Positions 43,160 through 51,505 of a stretch of 64,000 bases of DNA are shown piece after piece (the first letter of the stretch is position 1; every line of letters starts with the position of its first letter). Under the pieces are notes generated by a model. That model searched no databases. It had not been told where the DNA came from and saw only the letters and a list, made by a program, of their open reading frames with translations. The translations under genes and the position numbers were made by a program. The stretch spans positions 62,001-126,000 of the forward strand of contig CAISWQ010000056.1 of assembly GCA_903889245.1 (NCBI GenBank), in the 5' to 3' direction. Source of the stretch: an uncultured Lentisphaerota bacterium (GTDB lineage Bacteria > Verrucomicrobiota > Kiritimatiellia > CAIQIC01).

Positions 43160-46051
43160 TTATTTCTTCGCGCCCGGCTGGCCGGAGAGCGTCTGCCAGG
43201 CGAGTTCGGCGAAGGGGCCGTTCGGGCCGGCGGCGAGTTTCTCCAGTTCCTTTTTGGCGATGCCATCTTGGTCGCCGCAGCGGTAAAGGGCGACGGCGAG
43301 CATGAGCGAGTTGATGCTCGGTTCGGGTTTGGGGAGCGCAGGCTGGATCAGCTTGGCGAGCACCGGCGCGGCGGCGGGATCGCCGATCGCGCCGAGGCCA
43401 AGGACGCATGGACGGAAACGGTTGAACTGCGTGTGGCCCGCGCTGTCGGCCAGCTTGCAGAGCACGGGTACGATCCGCGGGTCGCGCGTTTGGGCGAGCG
43501 CCCAGAGCAGCTTCACCACGTCGTCGGGCATGATCACCTTGCCGCTTTTGTCTTTCTGCACTGGATAATCTTTTTGCGTTGCGCGTCGTTCGGCCTCGGT
43601 CAGCAGCAGCGGCAGGCCGGTGCCGTCGCCCATGATGCCGAGCGCCTCGGCAAAGGTGAGCTTCGCGGTGCCGGTCGCATTCTGGTAGGCCTCGCGCAAC
43701 AGCGGCAGCGCGGCGTCGGGCCGCGCCAGCACGACTTCGATGCCGATGAAATCATTCGTCAGGCCGCGCACCGCCGCCCCGATCTTCTCCGTCGGCAGCG
43801 GATAGGAATCTTCGTGCTTGAGCACCTCTTCCTTGAGGATGCCGGTGGCGACGAGATGTTTTTGCAGCGCGCGCACGTCAATTTTGCGCGGCGTGCAGCC
43901 CGCCTTGACCGCCATCGCGGCGGCGACGCCGGCGGCGTAGCCGCTGTTCTGGAGGTCGGGCTGCATCCGCAGAATCGGCAGCGCGTCGCGGTGCAGGCTC
44001 ATGCCGAGGCCGATGACGAGCAAATCTTCGACGCCGGCCGGGAGGAGGCAGCGGTAGGGCAGATAGCCCCAGTACTGGTGTCGCGAATTTTCCGGCGGGC
44101 GTGGCGGGCGCACCATGAAATAGGGGTGCACCTGGTGGCCGTGGCTGTCGTAGTCGCTCGTGCCGAGCGTGATCGAGTCGGGAAACGTGCGGCGGTTGAT
44201 CACGTCGAGCCAGTCGAGTGTGAAGTCACCGACGATGTGGCGGCGCTCGCGTGTGTCGAGCAGCGTCGCGAGGTCAAACGGCTTGGCGGCGTCGCCCGTG
44301 GGGGCGTTGTGGTTTTTCCCGGCGTCGATTTCCGGCGGATCGCGCAGCGCCTTGGTCACCTGTACGGGATCGGCATCGCGAGCCGCGCCGCGGTTGCCAT
44401 TCATATAGGAGGCGCCCAGCGCGCGCGCCGGCCGGTGCGCCATCTGCACGGCGAAGTTGTCATCAACGAACGCAGTCTGTGCGCCCGCCGCGTCGGCCAC
44501 GTCGGCATTGCCGGTGCCATCAATCACCTGCTTCGCTAACACGAGGCCGCGGCCGAACGGTGTCGCCACCACCACGCCGGTCACACGGTTGCCCGCGACG
44601 ACCGCGCCGCAGCCGAGCGCGTCGAACCAGACGGCGCCGCCGGCCTTGAGCACTTCCTGCCGGTACCACTCCATGCGCTTCTCCAGCGGGAATTCCGGCA
44701 TCGTCGTCGTGAAGCCGACGCGGTTGCCGTACCAGTACTTGTCGATCATGCCCAGCGTGCCCACGCCGCCGAGGCCGTGCTGATATTCGATGACCAGCGT
44801 CCGCGCGCCCTGCCGCGCCGCGCCGATGCCGGCGGGCGCGCCCGCGGTGCCGCCGCCGACCACGACCACGTCGAAGCGGCCGAGCACCGGCAGCGCGCGC
44901 GCCGCGCTCGCGATCAGCGGCTCCGCCGGAATCGGGCGCAGGCCCTTGAGCGGCTCGCGCACGTCCGCCGGCGCGGCGGCGCCCGCCTGGCCGGCGACCT
45001 GCGCGCCGGCGGACGCAGCGAGTTTCTGCGCCTGCTCCGCTGCGGCCGCGCCGACCTTGGCGCCGATGCTCATGAACTCCACCGGCGCGAGCAGCCGCTC
45101 GACGCTGTCGCGCGCGATGTCCGCGCGCGCGCTCAACACCCATAGCCTCTCGATGCCGGCCGGCTTGAAATTCTCCAGCGCGAGCTTCGTCGTGCCCGGC
45201 GCGGCGGTCTGCTTGCAGATGACCGACGCTGTCGGAATCACGAACGGCGCGTCGGCGGTCTGCAACGGATTGGCCGGGCCGGTGATGCTGCGCGCCTTCT
45301 GCTCCAACTCGTTCCACGCAACATAATCATCGGCGGGCAGGTTGAGCTGCGCCACATACTCGCGCCAGTACGCCTTCTGCGCGGTGGCCTTCCGGCCGGT
45401 GAAGTCCATGACCTTCGCGGGTAACGCGAGCGTCAGCGCGGCCTTCTGCATCGCGCCCTTGTCGGCCTCGTCGTTGATCGCGACCCAGCGGATGGTGACG
45501 GGGCCGGGCGTGAAGGGGCGGAACTGCGCGCCCGCGAGCCGCGCGACCACCGCATGCTCGCTCGCGTCCACGACCACCTTCGCGAGGAGCGCCTGCCGCC
45601 CCGCGCGGTTGGCCATCACCACGCCCGCAAGCTGGCCATCGCTGCCGGTGATCACGTCGGAGGGATAGCAGCCAAAGAGGACCTGGACCTTGCTCTTCGC
45701 CAGCAGCGCAGAGAGCGCGTTCTTGATCTGCGCGGGCGTCGCGAAGTTGTCCTCGTGCCAGATGCATTCGGCGCTCGTGCCCTTGGCCGCGCCCTTTGCC
45801 TCGAGCCACAACCGCAGCCGGCCCGCGAGGTCATCGCCGAGGTAGGGGCGCGGTGTGATCAGGAAAACCTTGGCGCCGGACTTCGCGGCCTCGGCCGCCG
45901 CCGCGCACGCTGCGCTGCTGCCGCCGACGACCACCACATCCACCTGCGCCGCGGTCGGAATCTGCCGTGCCGCTTCCTGCAGCGCCGCCGGCTCCGCCGC
46001 CAGCGCCACACCCGCCATCAACACACCGAGCCAGCCGAATAACTTTTTCAT
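43160..46051 (-). CDS. Secreted tandem FAD-dependent oxidoreductase with HEAT-like C terminus
   Basis: 963 residues with a signal peptide (KKLFGWLGVLMAGVALAA). Two FAD-binding Rossmann motifs occur: VDVVVVGGSSAACAAAAEAAKSG near the N terminus and FDVVVVGGGTAGAPAGIGAARQG near residue ~390. Each is followed by family-type segments (VVVDASEHAVVARLAG; VIDGTGNADVADAAG). The C-terminal ~200 residues are helical (LLREAYQNATGTAKLTFAEALG, VLGLGAIGDPAAAPVLAKLI) and resemble HEAT repeats. It belongs to the FAD-dependent oxidoreductase group common in PVC bacteria; the substrate (sugar or alcohol) is unknown. The start at 46051 has GAGGAG 9 nt upstream; 46060 is possible. Confidence 0.83.
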   Translation of the reverse strand: MKKLFGWLGVLMAGVALAAEPAALQEAARQIPTAAQVDVVVVGGSSAACAAAAEAAKSGAKVFLITPRPYLGDDLAGRLRLWLEAKGAAKGTSAECIWHEDNFATPAQIKNALSALLAKSKVQVLFGCYPSDVITGSDGQLAGVVMANRAGRQALLAKVVVDASEHAVVARLAGAQFRPFTPGPVTIRWVAINDEADKGAMQKAALTLALPAKVMDFTGRKATAQKAYWREYVAQLNLPADDYVAWNELEQKARSITGPANPLQTADAPFVIPTASVICKQTAAPGTTKLALENFKPAGIERLWVLSARADIARDSVERLLAPVEFMSIGAKVGAAAAEQAQKLAASAGAQVAGQAGAAAPADVREPLKGLRPIPAEPLIASAARALPVLGRFDVVVVGGGTAGAPAGIGAARQGARTLVIEYQHGLGGVGTLGMIDKYWYGNRVGFTTTMPEFPLEKRMEWYRQEVLKAGGAVWFDALGCGAVVAGNRVTGVVVATPFGRGLVLAKQVIDGTGNADVADAAGAQTAFVDDNFAVQMAHRPARALGASYMNGNRGAARDADPVQVTKALRDPPEIDAGKNHNAPTGDAAKPFDLATLLDTRERRHIVGDFTLDWLDVINRRTFPDSITLGTSDYDSHGHQVHPYFMVRPPRPPENSRHQYWGYLPYRCLLPAGVEDLLVIGLGMSLHRDALPILRMQPDLQNSGYAAGVAAAMAVKAGCTPRKIDVRALQKHLVATGILKEEVLKHEDSYPLPTEKIGAAVRGLTNDFIGIEVVLARPDAALPLLREAYQNATGTAKLTFAEALGIMGDGTGLPLLLTEAERRATQKDYPVQKDKSGKVIMPDDVVKLLWALAQTRDPRIVPVLCKLADSAGHTQFNRFRPCVLGLGAIGDPAAAPVLAKLIQPALPKPEPSINSLMLAVALYRCGDQDGIAKKELEKLAAGPNGPFAELAWQTLSGQPGAKK

Positions 46052-46125
46052 CGTCGTCATCTCCTCACGCGCGGCACCCTGCCAGAACGGCGCCCGCGCG
46101 GCGATATTTTTTCGGGGGCGATGCG

Positions 46126-46178
46126 GATGAGATGGCTGATGGAGGATGGTTGATGGTGGATGGCTGATGGCGAAGGGA
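46126..46178. repeat. GATGG-type degenerate tandem words
   Basis: GATGAGATGGCTGATGGAGG and following TTGATGG, TGGATGG, CTGATGG copies lie between the FAD oxidoreductase and the PQQ-type gene. Confidence 0.6.
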
Positions 46179-46220
46179 AGATGGCAAAGCCGATGCAGCC
46201 GCCCGGCGGCGGCGCTCACA

Positions 46221-47435
46221 TCATGGGCCGGCGCGGAGGCACCAGAGGGCTTGGTGGGTGCGGATGAAAAGCTCGCCGCGGCTGGGGACGAGGGAGGAAT
46301 TGCTCGGTTCGCCAAGGCGGTTGACGGCGACCAGTTCGAACTTGGGGCTGGCCCGGAAGACGCAACAGTCGCCGCGCTGATTGATGGTGTAGCAAAGGCC
46401 ATCGGCCAGCATGATGCTGCTCCAGTTGGCGCCGCCGGGCAGGTTCTCGACCCAATTCGTCGCGCCGGTCTGGAGGTCAAAGCACATCGCCGAGCCGGTG
46501 CCGTTGTGGATGTAAATGTGGCCGGCGTGGACCACGCCGGAGCCGATGCGCTGCGGGGCGCGCGGATGGCTCCAGACGCGCTTGCCGCCGCGCACCGCCA
46601 GCGCCGCGCCGCCATAGCCGCTGAACGCCACGGCGACGCCGTCGCCGTGAATGGGCGAGGTGTAGCACAGCGGCGCCAGCCCGGCGCATGACCACAGCTC
46701 CTGGCCGGTCCGCGGCTCGTAGGCGGCGAGGCGCAGCGGCCAGCTCATCAACAGTTGGTTGTTCATCAGCACCGGCGTGGACCAGGAGCCGATATACGTC
46801 GGGCTGCGCGTGGCGGGGCTGGGCTGGCCGTAGGTGGTCGGCTCAGTGTGCTGCCACACGGTCCGGCCGGTGCGCTTGTCCACCGCCAGCAGATAGTTGG
46901 TCACGCCGGGGCCGAAGTTGAGATAACAAAGCTCGCCGGCGAGTACCGGCGAGGAGCCGTTGCCCCAGATATGAATCTGCCGGCCGAGGTCGGTGCGCCG
47001 CCAGAGTTCCTTGCCCGCAAAATCAAAACAGAACAGCCCGTCGGAGGCGAACGAGGCGATGACGCGCTCGCCATCGGTGACCGGCGAGGCGGAGCAGTAG
47101 GGATTGGTCTTGTGCGTCGGCTCCTTCTCGCGGGTGGTGACGCCCGCCTGCCAGAGCTGCCGGCCGTCGGCGCGTTGGAAGCACAGCAGCGTGCGCCGGT
47201 CGCCGACGGGCTGCGTCACGAAGACGCGGTCGCCCCAGACCACGGGTGTGGAATTACCCGGCTCCGGCAGCGGCACGCGCCACCGGACGTTTTGGTTCGT
47301 GCCCCAGATGGTCGGCAGGTTTTTCTCGTCGCAGAGCCCGGCGCCGAGCGGGCCGCGCCACGCGGGCCAGTCGCCGGCCAGCGCGGTGGACCCAAGCAGC
47401 GGCAGAACAATCAGCCATGTGCAGGCACTTTTCAT
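46221..47435 (-). CDS. Secreted PQQ/outer-membrane-assembly-like beta-propeller
   Basis: 404 residues with a signal peptide (CTWLIVLPLLGSTALAG). The opening DWPAWRGPLGAGLCDEKNLP and WRVPLPEPGNSTPVVWGDRVFVT is the usual start of PQQ-like eight-bladed propellers in PVC bacteria. Blade repeats follow (LCFQRADGRQLWQAG, FDFAGKELWRRTD, VDKRTGRTVWQHTE, YEPRTGQELWSCAG, FDLQTGATNWVENL). No PQQ-binding dehydrogenase residues are evident, so a scaffold or binding role is likely. The start is ATG 47435, 6 nt after a -10 box. Confidence 0.87.
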   Translation of the reverse strand: MKSACTWLIVLPLLGSTALAGDWPAWRGPLGAGLCDEKNLPTIWGTNQNVRWRVPLPEPGNSTPVVWGDRVFVTQPVGDRRTLLCFQRADGRQLWQAGVTTREKEPTHKTNPYCSASPVTDGERVIASFASDGLFCFDFAGKELWRRTDLGRQIHIWGNGSSPVLAGELCYLNFGPGVTNYLLAVDKRTGRTVWQHTEPTTYGQPSPATRSPTYIGSWSTPVLMNNQLLMSWPLRLAAYEPRTGQELWSCAGLAPLCYTSPIHGDGVAVAFSGYGGAALAVRGGKRVWSHPRAPQRIGSGVVHAGHIYIHNGTGSAMCFDLQTGATNWVENLPGGANWSSIMLADGLCYTINQRGDCCVFRASPKFELVAVNRLGEPSNSSLVPSRGELFIRTHQALWCLRAGP

Positions 47436-47441
47436 GGCGGC

Positions 47442-47469
47442 AGTATAGGAACCGATGGTGACAAAGCAA
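47442..47469 (-). promoter_or_regulatory. Promoter of the PQQ-type gene (leaderless type)
   Basis: Minus strand TTGCTT, 16 bp, TATACT, GCCGCC, ATG. The -10 box matches the consensus at five of six positions and no Shine-Dalgarno site exists. Confidence 0.65.
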
Positions 47470-47617
47470 AGGCGAATGGATACTGTCGCCGTACGATGAC
47501 ACGGCTTGCGAGTGGCGGGAGCCGCGCGCGCTGGCACGGCTGGGGCAACAAATCAGCCAGTGGCTCGTTATTTCGGTGGCCAGCCACGAACGTCGGTGCG
47601 CTGTGACGCGGCGGCGG

Positions 47618-47699
47618 TTTTCCAGGGCTTGGAAAAAGTCAGCGTGAAATTTTCCAGGCCTCGGGAAAAAACGTGTGAGATTTTCCAAGCCTTGGAAAA
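47618..47699. repeat. Array of three palindromic repeats
   Basis: Units begin at 47618, 47650 and 47681 (32 and 31 bp apart); the first two carry CCAGG variants and the last is a perfect TTTTCCAAGCCTTGGAAAA. Confidence 0.94.
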
Positions 47700-47717
47700 G
47701 CTGGCGAAGGGAACGAC

Positions 47718-49001
47718 ATGAAAAATCATCTGGGCTGGTCACGCCGGAACTTTTTGAAATCCACCGCGCTCGCGGGTGCGCCGCTGCTCCTGCCGTCGCG
47801 CCTGCTGGGCGCGGTCGGGCCGAACAGCAAGATCAACCTCGGCTTCATCGGCGTCGGCGGGCGCGGCACGGGCAATATGCGCGACGCGCTCGGCCGGACG
47901 GATATCCGCGTTGTCGCCGTGAGCGATCTCGACCGCTCGCGCCGCGAGCGCGCGCAGCAGATCGTGAACGGGGTCTATGGCGCTGGCGCCTGCGCCGGCC
48001 ACCACGACTTCCGCGAATTGCTCGCGCGGTCCGATGTTGATGCCGTGATGATCTGCACGCCGGAGAACTGGCACGCGCTGATCACCATCGCGGCGGCGCA
48101 GGCGGGCAAGGACATCTATTGCGAGAAGCCGTTCGCGCCGGCCATTGCCGAGGGGCGCGCCGCGGTCGAGGCCGTGCAACGCCACGGCCGCATTTTGCAG
48201 ACCGGCAGCCAGGAGCGGTCGCGGCCCGGCGGCCACCTCATCTGCGAGGTCGCGCGCAGCGGCGCGCTCGGGCGCATCCATACCGTGCGCGTCAACCTGC
48301 CCGCGGTCCGCCACGAGATCGAGGTGCAGCCGGTCGAAAAAGTGCCGGAGGGTTTCGATTATGATTTCTGGCTCGGCCCCGCGCCGTGGGCGCCCTACAC
48401 GCCGAAGCGTTGCCACGGAAATTTCCGCTGGATTCTGGACTACTCCGATGGCGAACTGACCGATCGCGGCTGCCACGTGGGCGACCTCGCACAGTACGGG
48501 CTTGGCACCGACCGCAGCGGGCCGGTGGCCATCGAGGGCCGCGGCGTCTTCCCGGCGGAAGGGCTATGGAACACGGCCTACGAGTATGAAATCCACGGAC
48601 GTTATGCCAACGGCGTGAAGCTGGAGATCACGAGCAACGAGCCGCGCGGCGTGAAGTTCGAGGGCGACGCCGACTGGATGTTCTATCATGTTCACAGCGG
48701 AGAGCTGGAGGCGTCATCGAAGACACTGCTCTCCTATCGGCCCACTACGAACGCGCTGGGCATCACCGATGCGACAACCGACCATCTCCAGAACTGGCTC
48801 AACTGCATCCGTACGCGGCGGCAGCCCGTCGCGCCCGCCGAGTGCGGCCATCGCAGCAGCTCGCTCTGCCACCTCGCCAATATCGCCATCCAGCTCCAAC
48901 GCCCGCTGCGCTGGGACCCCGCCACCGAAAAATTCGAGGGTGACGCCGCCGCCAACGCGATGGTGCGCCGCTCCCTGCGACCGCCGTGGAATCTCATCTG
49001 A
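47718..49001 (+). CDS. Gfo/Idh/MocA-family oxidoreductase, Tat-exported
   Basis: 427 residues. The N terminus has a twin-arginine signal (SRRNFLKSTALAG), so it is exported folded, probably with its cofactor. The Rossmann domain (~38-160) has NLGFIGVGGRGTGNM, VVAVSDLDRSRRERA, VMICTPENWHA and IYCEKPFAPAIAEGRAAV. EKPF holds the family Lys. The C-terminal alpha/beta domain (~165-427) follows. Such enzymes use tightly bound NAD(P) to oxidise or isomerise sugars. GAAGGGA precedes the ATG. The gene sits among other glycan-related exported proteins. Confidence 0.92.
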   Translation: MKNHLGWSRRNFLKSTALAGAPLLLPSRLLGAVGPNSKINLGFIGVGGRGTGNMRDALGRTDIRVVAVSDLDRSRRERAQQIVNGVYGAGACAGHHDFRELLARSDVDAVMICTPENWHALITIAAAQAGKDIYCEKPFAPAIAEGRAAVEAVQRHGRILQTGSQERSRPGGHLICEVARSGALGRIHTVRVNLPAVRHEIEVQPVEKVPEGFDYDFWLGPAPWAPYTPKRCHGNFRWILDYSDGELTDRGCHVGDLAQYGLGTDRSGPVAIEGRGVFPAEGLWNTAYEYEIHGRYANGVKLEITSNEPRGVKFEGDADWMFYHVHSGELEASSKTLLSYRPTTNALGITDATTDHLQNWLNCIRTRRQPVAPAECGHRSSSLCHLANIAIQLQRPLRWDPATEKFEGDAAANAMVRRSLRPPWNLI

Positions 49002-49019
49002 ATGGCTGAAATTGTTTGG

Positions 49020-49129
49020 AGTGCGGCGGCATGACGCCGCTTTCTGCGGCGCGACGTGTCGCGCCGCCCACAGCGCGGACACGTCCGCGCACTCTAAAAT
49101 TTATGTAGCCGCGTTCGTCGGAACGCGGC
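49020..49129. repeat. Cluster of four GC-rich inverted repeats
   Basis: Stems: 49023-49040 (GCGGCG/CGCCGC), 49046-49067 (10 bp, GCGGCGCGAC/GTCGCGCCGC), 49073-49090 (GCGCGGAC/GTCCGCGC) and 49108-49129 (GCCGCGTT/AACGCGGC). The first three are enclosed by AGTGCG...CGCACT. The rest of the 49002-49317 gap shows no gene. Confidence 0.85.
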
Positions 49130-49317
49130 CCATTCAACCAAACCGTGGCGTGCTTCGCGTTCTTTGCACGAAACATCCGGAAGGGTTCGCGCAAAGGACG
49201 CCAAGACCGCAAAGAAAGCAGATGTGCTGACCGCGCCTTCGCTAGTCTGTGGTTTCTTCTTTCTTCGTTCGGCGGCGCGTTTGTGGTTTCATGCCGCGTC
49301 GCTCGAAAGGAACTGCC

Positions 49318-51381
49318 ATGCGTAGCGTTGCCGCCCTGCTCATCGCCGTCTGCGCCGCCCACGCGGCGCCCATCGACCGGCACGCGCTGGTGGCGCGCCA
49401 CAACGTCACGCTCACCAACGCCAGCGAACAAACGACGCTCCAAGTCGGCAATGGCGAATTCGCTTTCGGCGTCGATGTCACCGGCCTGCAAACGTTCTAC
49501 GGCAACACGATGTCGCACTGGGGCTGGCATTGGTTCCCGCTGCCGGCCGGGCAGCGACCGGAAAATTTCCGGTTCGAGCCCTATGACGCCCACGGTCGCC
49601 AGGTCGGTTACGCGACCAGCAGCAAAGGACAGGAAAAGCTCTACGCGTGGCTGCGCGAGAATCCGCACCGCATCAACCTCGGCCGGCTGCGGCTGCTGCT
49701 CGATGGTCGGCCCCTTGCGGCGAAGGCTATCTCGAAAATTCAGCAGGACCTCGACCTCTGGCGCGGCGTGATCACCAGCCGCTACGAACTCGGCGGGCAG
49801 CCGGTGCGCGTCGAGACCGCGTGCCATCCGACGCTCGATGCTGTCGCTGTGAAAATTGAGTCGCCGCTGCTCGCCGCTGGGCGGCTCACGATGGAGCTCG
49901 CTTTCTCCTATGGCAGTCCCGGCAATCATGGCGCCGACTGGACCAAGTCGGACGCGCACACGACCACGCTGACGCACACTGGCACGTGCGCGGACTTCGC
50001 ACGCCAGCTTGACGCGGATAAATATGCCGCGCGCCTTGCGTGGGCGGGCGCGTGCGAGTTGAAAACCACCGCGCCGCACACGTTCACCTTGCAACCCGAC
50101 CGCAAAATGGACGCCTTGGAATTCGTCTGCGGTTTTTCCGCGGCGCCCTTCGCCGGCGAGTTTCCAACCCTTGGAAAAGTTTTCGACGAAAGTTCCAAGC
50201 ATTGGAAAAACTTCTGGAGCACCGGCGGCGCGGTGGATCTTTCCGGCAGCAAGGATCCGCGCTGGCGCGAGCTGGAGCGGCGGCTCGTGCTCTCGCAGTA
50301 TCTGCTCGCGGTGAACGAGGCCGGTGCGCTGCCGCCGCAGGAGAGCGGACTGTTCAACAACGGCTGGAACGGGAAGTTCCACCTCGAGATGCACTGGTGG
50401 CACGGCGTGCATTGGGCACTCTGGGACCGCTGGCCGCTGTTCGAGCGCAGCCTCGGCTGGTATCAGAAAATTCTGCCCGCGGCCCGCGCACTGGCGCAAA
50501 GCCAGGGCTACCGCGGCGCACGCTGGCCGAAGATGGTCGGCCCGGATGGACGCGACTCGCCCTCCGGCGTCGGCCCGCTGCTGATCTGGCAGCAGCCGCA
50601 CCCGATCTATTACGCGCACCTCGACTATCAACTCCACCCGACGCGCGCGACGCTGGAGAAATGGCGCGACATCGTCTGCGCGAGCGCCGAGTTCATGGCG
50701 TCCTACGCCGCGTGGGACGAGGCCGCGCGGCAGTTCGTGCTCGGCCCGCCGCTCAAGACTGTGCCCGAAAACACCGATCCGAAAACCGCGTTCAACCCCG
50801 CGTTCGAGCTGGGCTACTGGCGCTTCGGCCTGCGTATCGCACAGCAGTGGCGCGAGCGGCTCGGCCTCGCGCGCGAGCCGCAGTGGGACAAGGTGCTCGC
50901 CGGTCTCGCGCCGCTGCCGCAGCTCGAGGGCGTCTATCTCCAGCAGGCCGGCATGACCAACACCTACACGAAGTGGAACTGGGAACACCCCTCGCTCGTC
51001 GGGCCGCTGGGTTTCATCCCCGGTGATGGCGCCGACCCGGCGGTCGCGCGCGCGACGGTGCAGAAGGTCTGGCAGACGTGGCAGTGGGACCGCAAGACGT
51101 GGGGCTGGGATTTCCCGCTGCTCGCGATGGGCGCGGCGCGCTGCGGCCTGCCGCAGACCGCAGTGGATGCGCTGCTGCATCCGGCGGCGCGCAACAAGTT
51201 CAACGCCGCCGGCTTGAGCGAGGGCGGGCCGTTCCCCTACTTCCCCTCCAACGGCGGCCTGCTCGCCGCCGTCGCGATGATGGCCGCCGGCTGGACCGGC
51301 GCCCCCGACAAACCCGCCCCCGGCTTCCCCGCCGATGGCGCGTGGACCGTGCGCTGGGAAAAGCTGCACCCGTTGCCATGA
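49318..51381 (+). CDS. Secreted GH65/GH95-like putative glycosidase
   Basis: 687 residues with a signal peptide (VAALLIAVCAAHA). An N-terminal beta-sandwich (~20-270) precedes an (alpha/alpha)6-barrel-like part with RLVLSQYLLAVNEAGALPP, NNGWNGKFHLEMHWWHGVHW, YQKILPAARALAQSQGYRGARWP, ELGYWRFGLRIAQQW and TKWNWEHPS. This layout is that of GH65/GH95 enzymes acting on alpha-linked sugars. The likely acid/base is in FHLEMHWWH or ELGYWRFG. Residues ~281-297 (FPTLGKVFDESSKHWKNFW) are encoded by two palindromic repeat units placed just before the barrel. AAAGG lies 7 nt before the chosen ATG; 49249 and 49291 are less likely. Confidence 0.8.
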   Translation: MRSVAALLIAVCAAHAAPIDRHALVARHNVTLTNASEQTTLQVGNGEFAFGVDVTGLQTFYGNTMSHWGWHWFPLPAGQRPENFRFEPYDAHGRQVGYATSSKGQEKLYAWLRENPHRINLGRLRLLLDGRPLAAKAISKIQQDLDLWRGVITSRYELGGQPVRVETACHPTLDAVAVKIESPLLAAGRLTMELAFSYGSPGNHGADWTKSDAHTTTLTHTGTCADFARQLDADKYAARLAWAGACELKTTAPHTFTLQPDRKMDALEFVCGFSAAPFAGEFPTLGKVFDESSKHWKNFWSTGGAVDLSGSKDPRWRELERRLVLSQYLLAVNEAGALPPQESGLFNNGWNGKFHLEMHWWHGVHWALWDRWPLFERSLGWYQKILPAARALAQSQGYRGARWPKMVGPDGRDSPSGVGPLLIWQQPHPIYYAHLDYQLHPTRATLEKWRDIVCASAEFMASYAAWDEAARQFVLGPPLKTVPENTDPKTAFNPAFELGYWRFGLRIAQQWRERLGLAREPQWDKVLAGLAPLPQLEGVYLQQAGMTNTYTKWNWEHPSLVGPLGFIPGDGADPAVARATVQKVWQTWQWDRKTWGWDFPLLAMGAARCGLPQTAVDALLHPAARNKFNAAGLSEGGPFPYFPSNGGLLAAVAMMAAGWTGAPDKPAPGFPADGAWTVRWEKLHPLP
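50160..50210. repeat. Two degenerate palindromic units inside the GH65-like gene
   Basis: GTTTCCAACCCTTGGAAAA (from 50160) and AGTTCCAAGCATTGGAAAA (from 50191), 31 bp apart and read in frame. Confidence 0.85.
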
Positions 51382-51408
51382 CGAATTTATTTTCACGACA
51401 CGGAAGAC

Positions 51409-51463
51409 GCCGCGTGAGGTCACGCGGCCTACAGAAATATGTAGGCCGGGTCTCCGGCCCGGC
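51409..51463. repeat. Two GC-rich inverted repeats between genes
   Basis: GCCGCGTGA/TCACGCGGC (51409-51428) and GCCGGG/CCCGGC (51445-51463), joined by CTAC...GTAG. Confidence 0.8.
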
Positions 51464-51505
51464 GCACCCGCACCCCAAACCAACTCATCACCAGGAAGAA
51501 TGACG

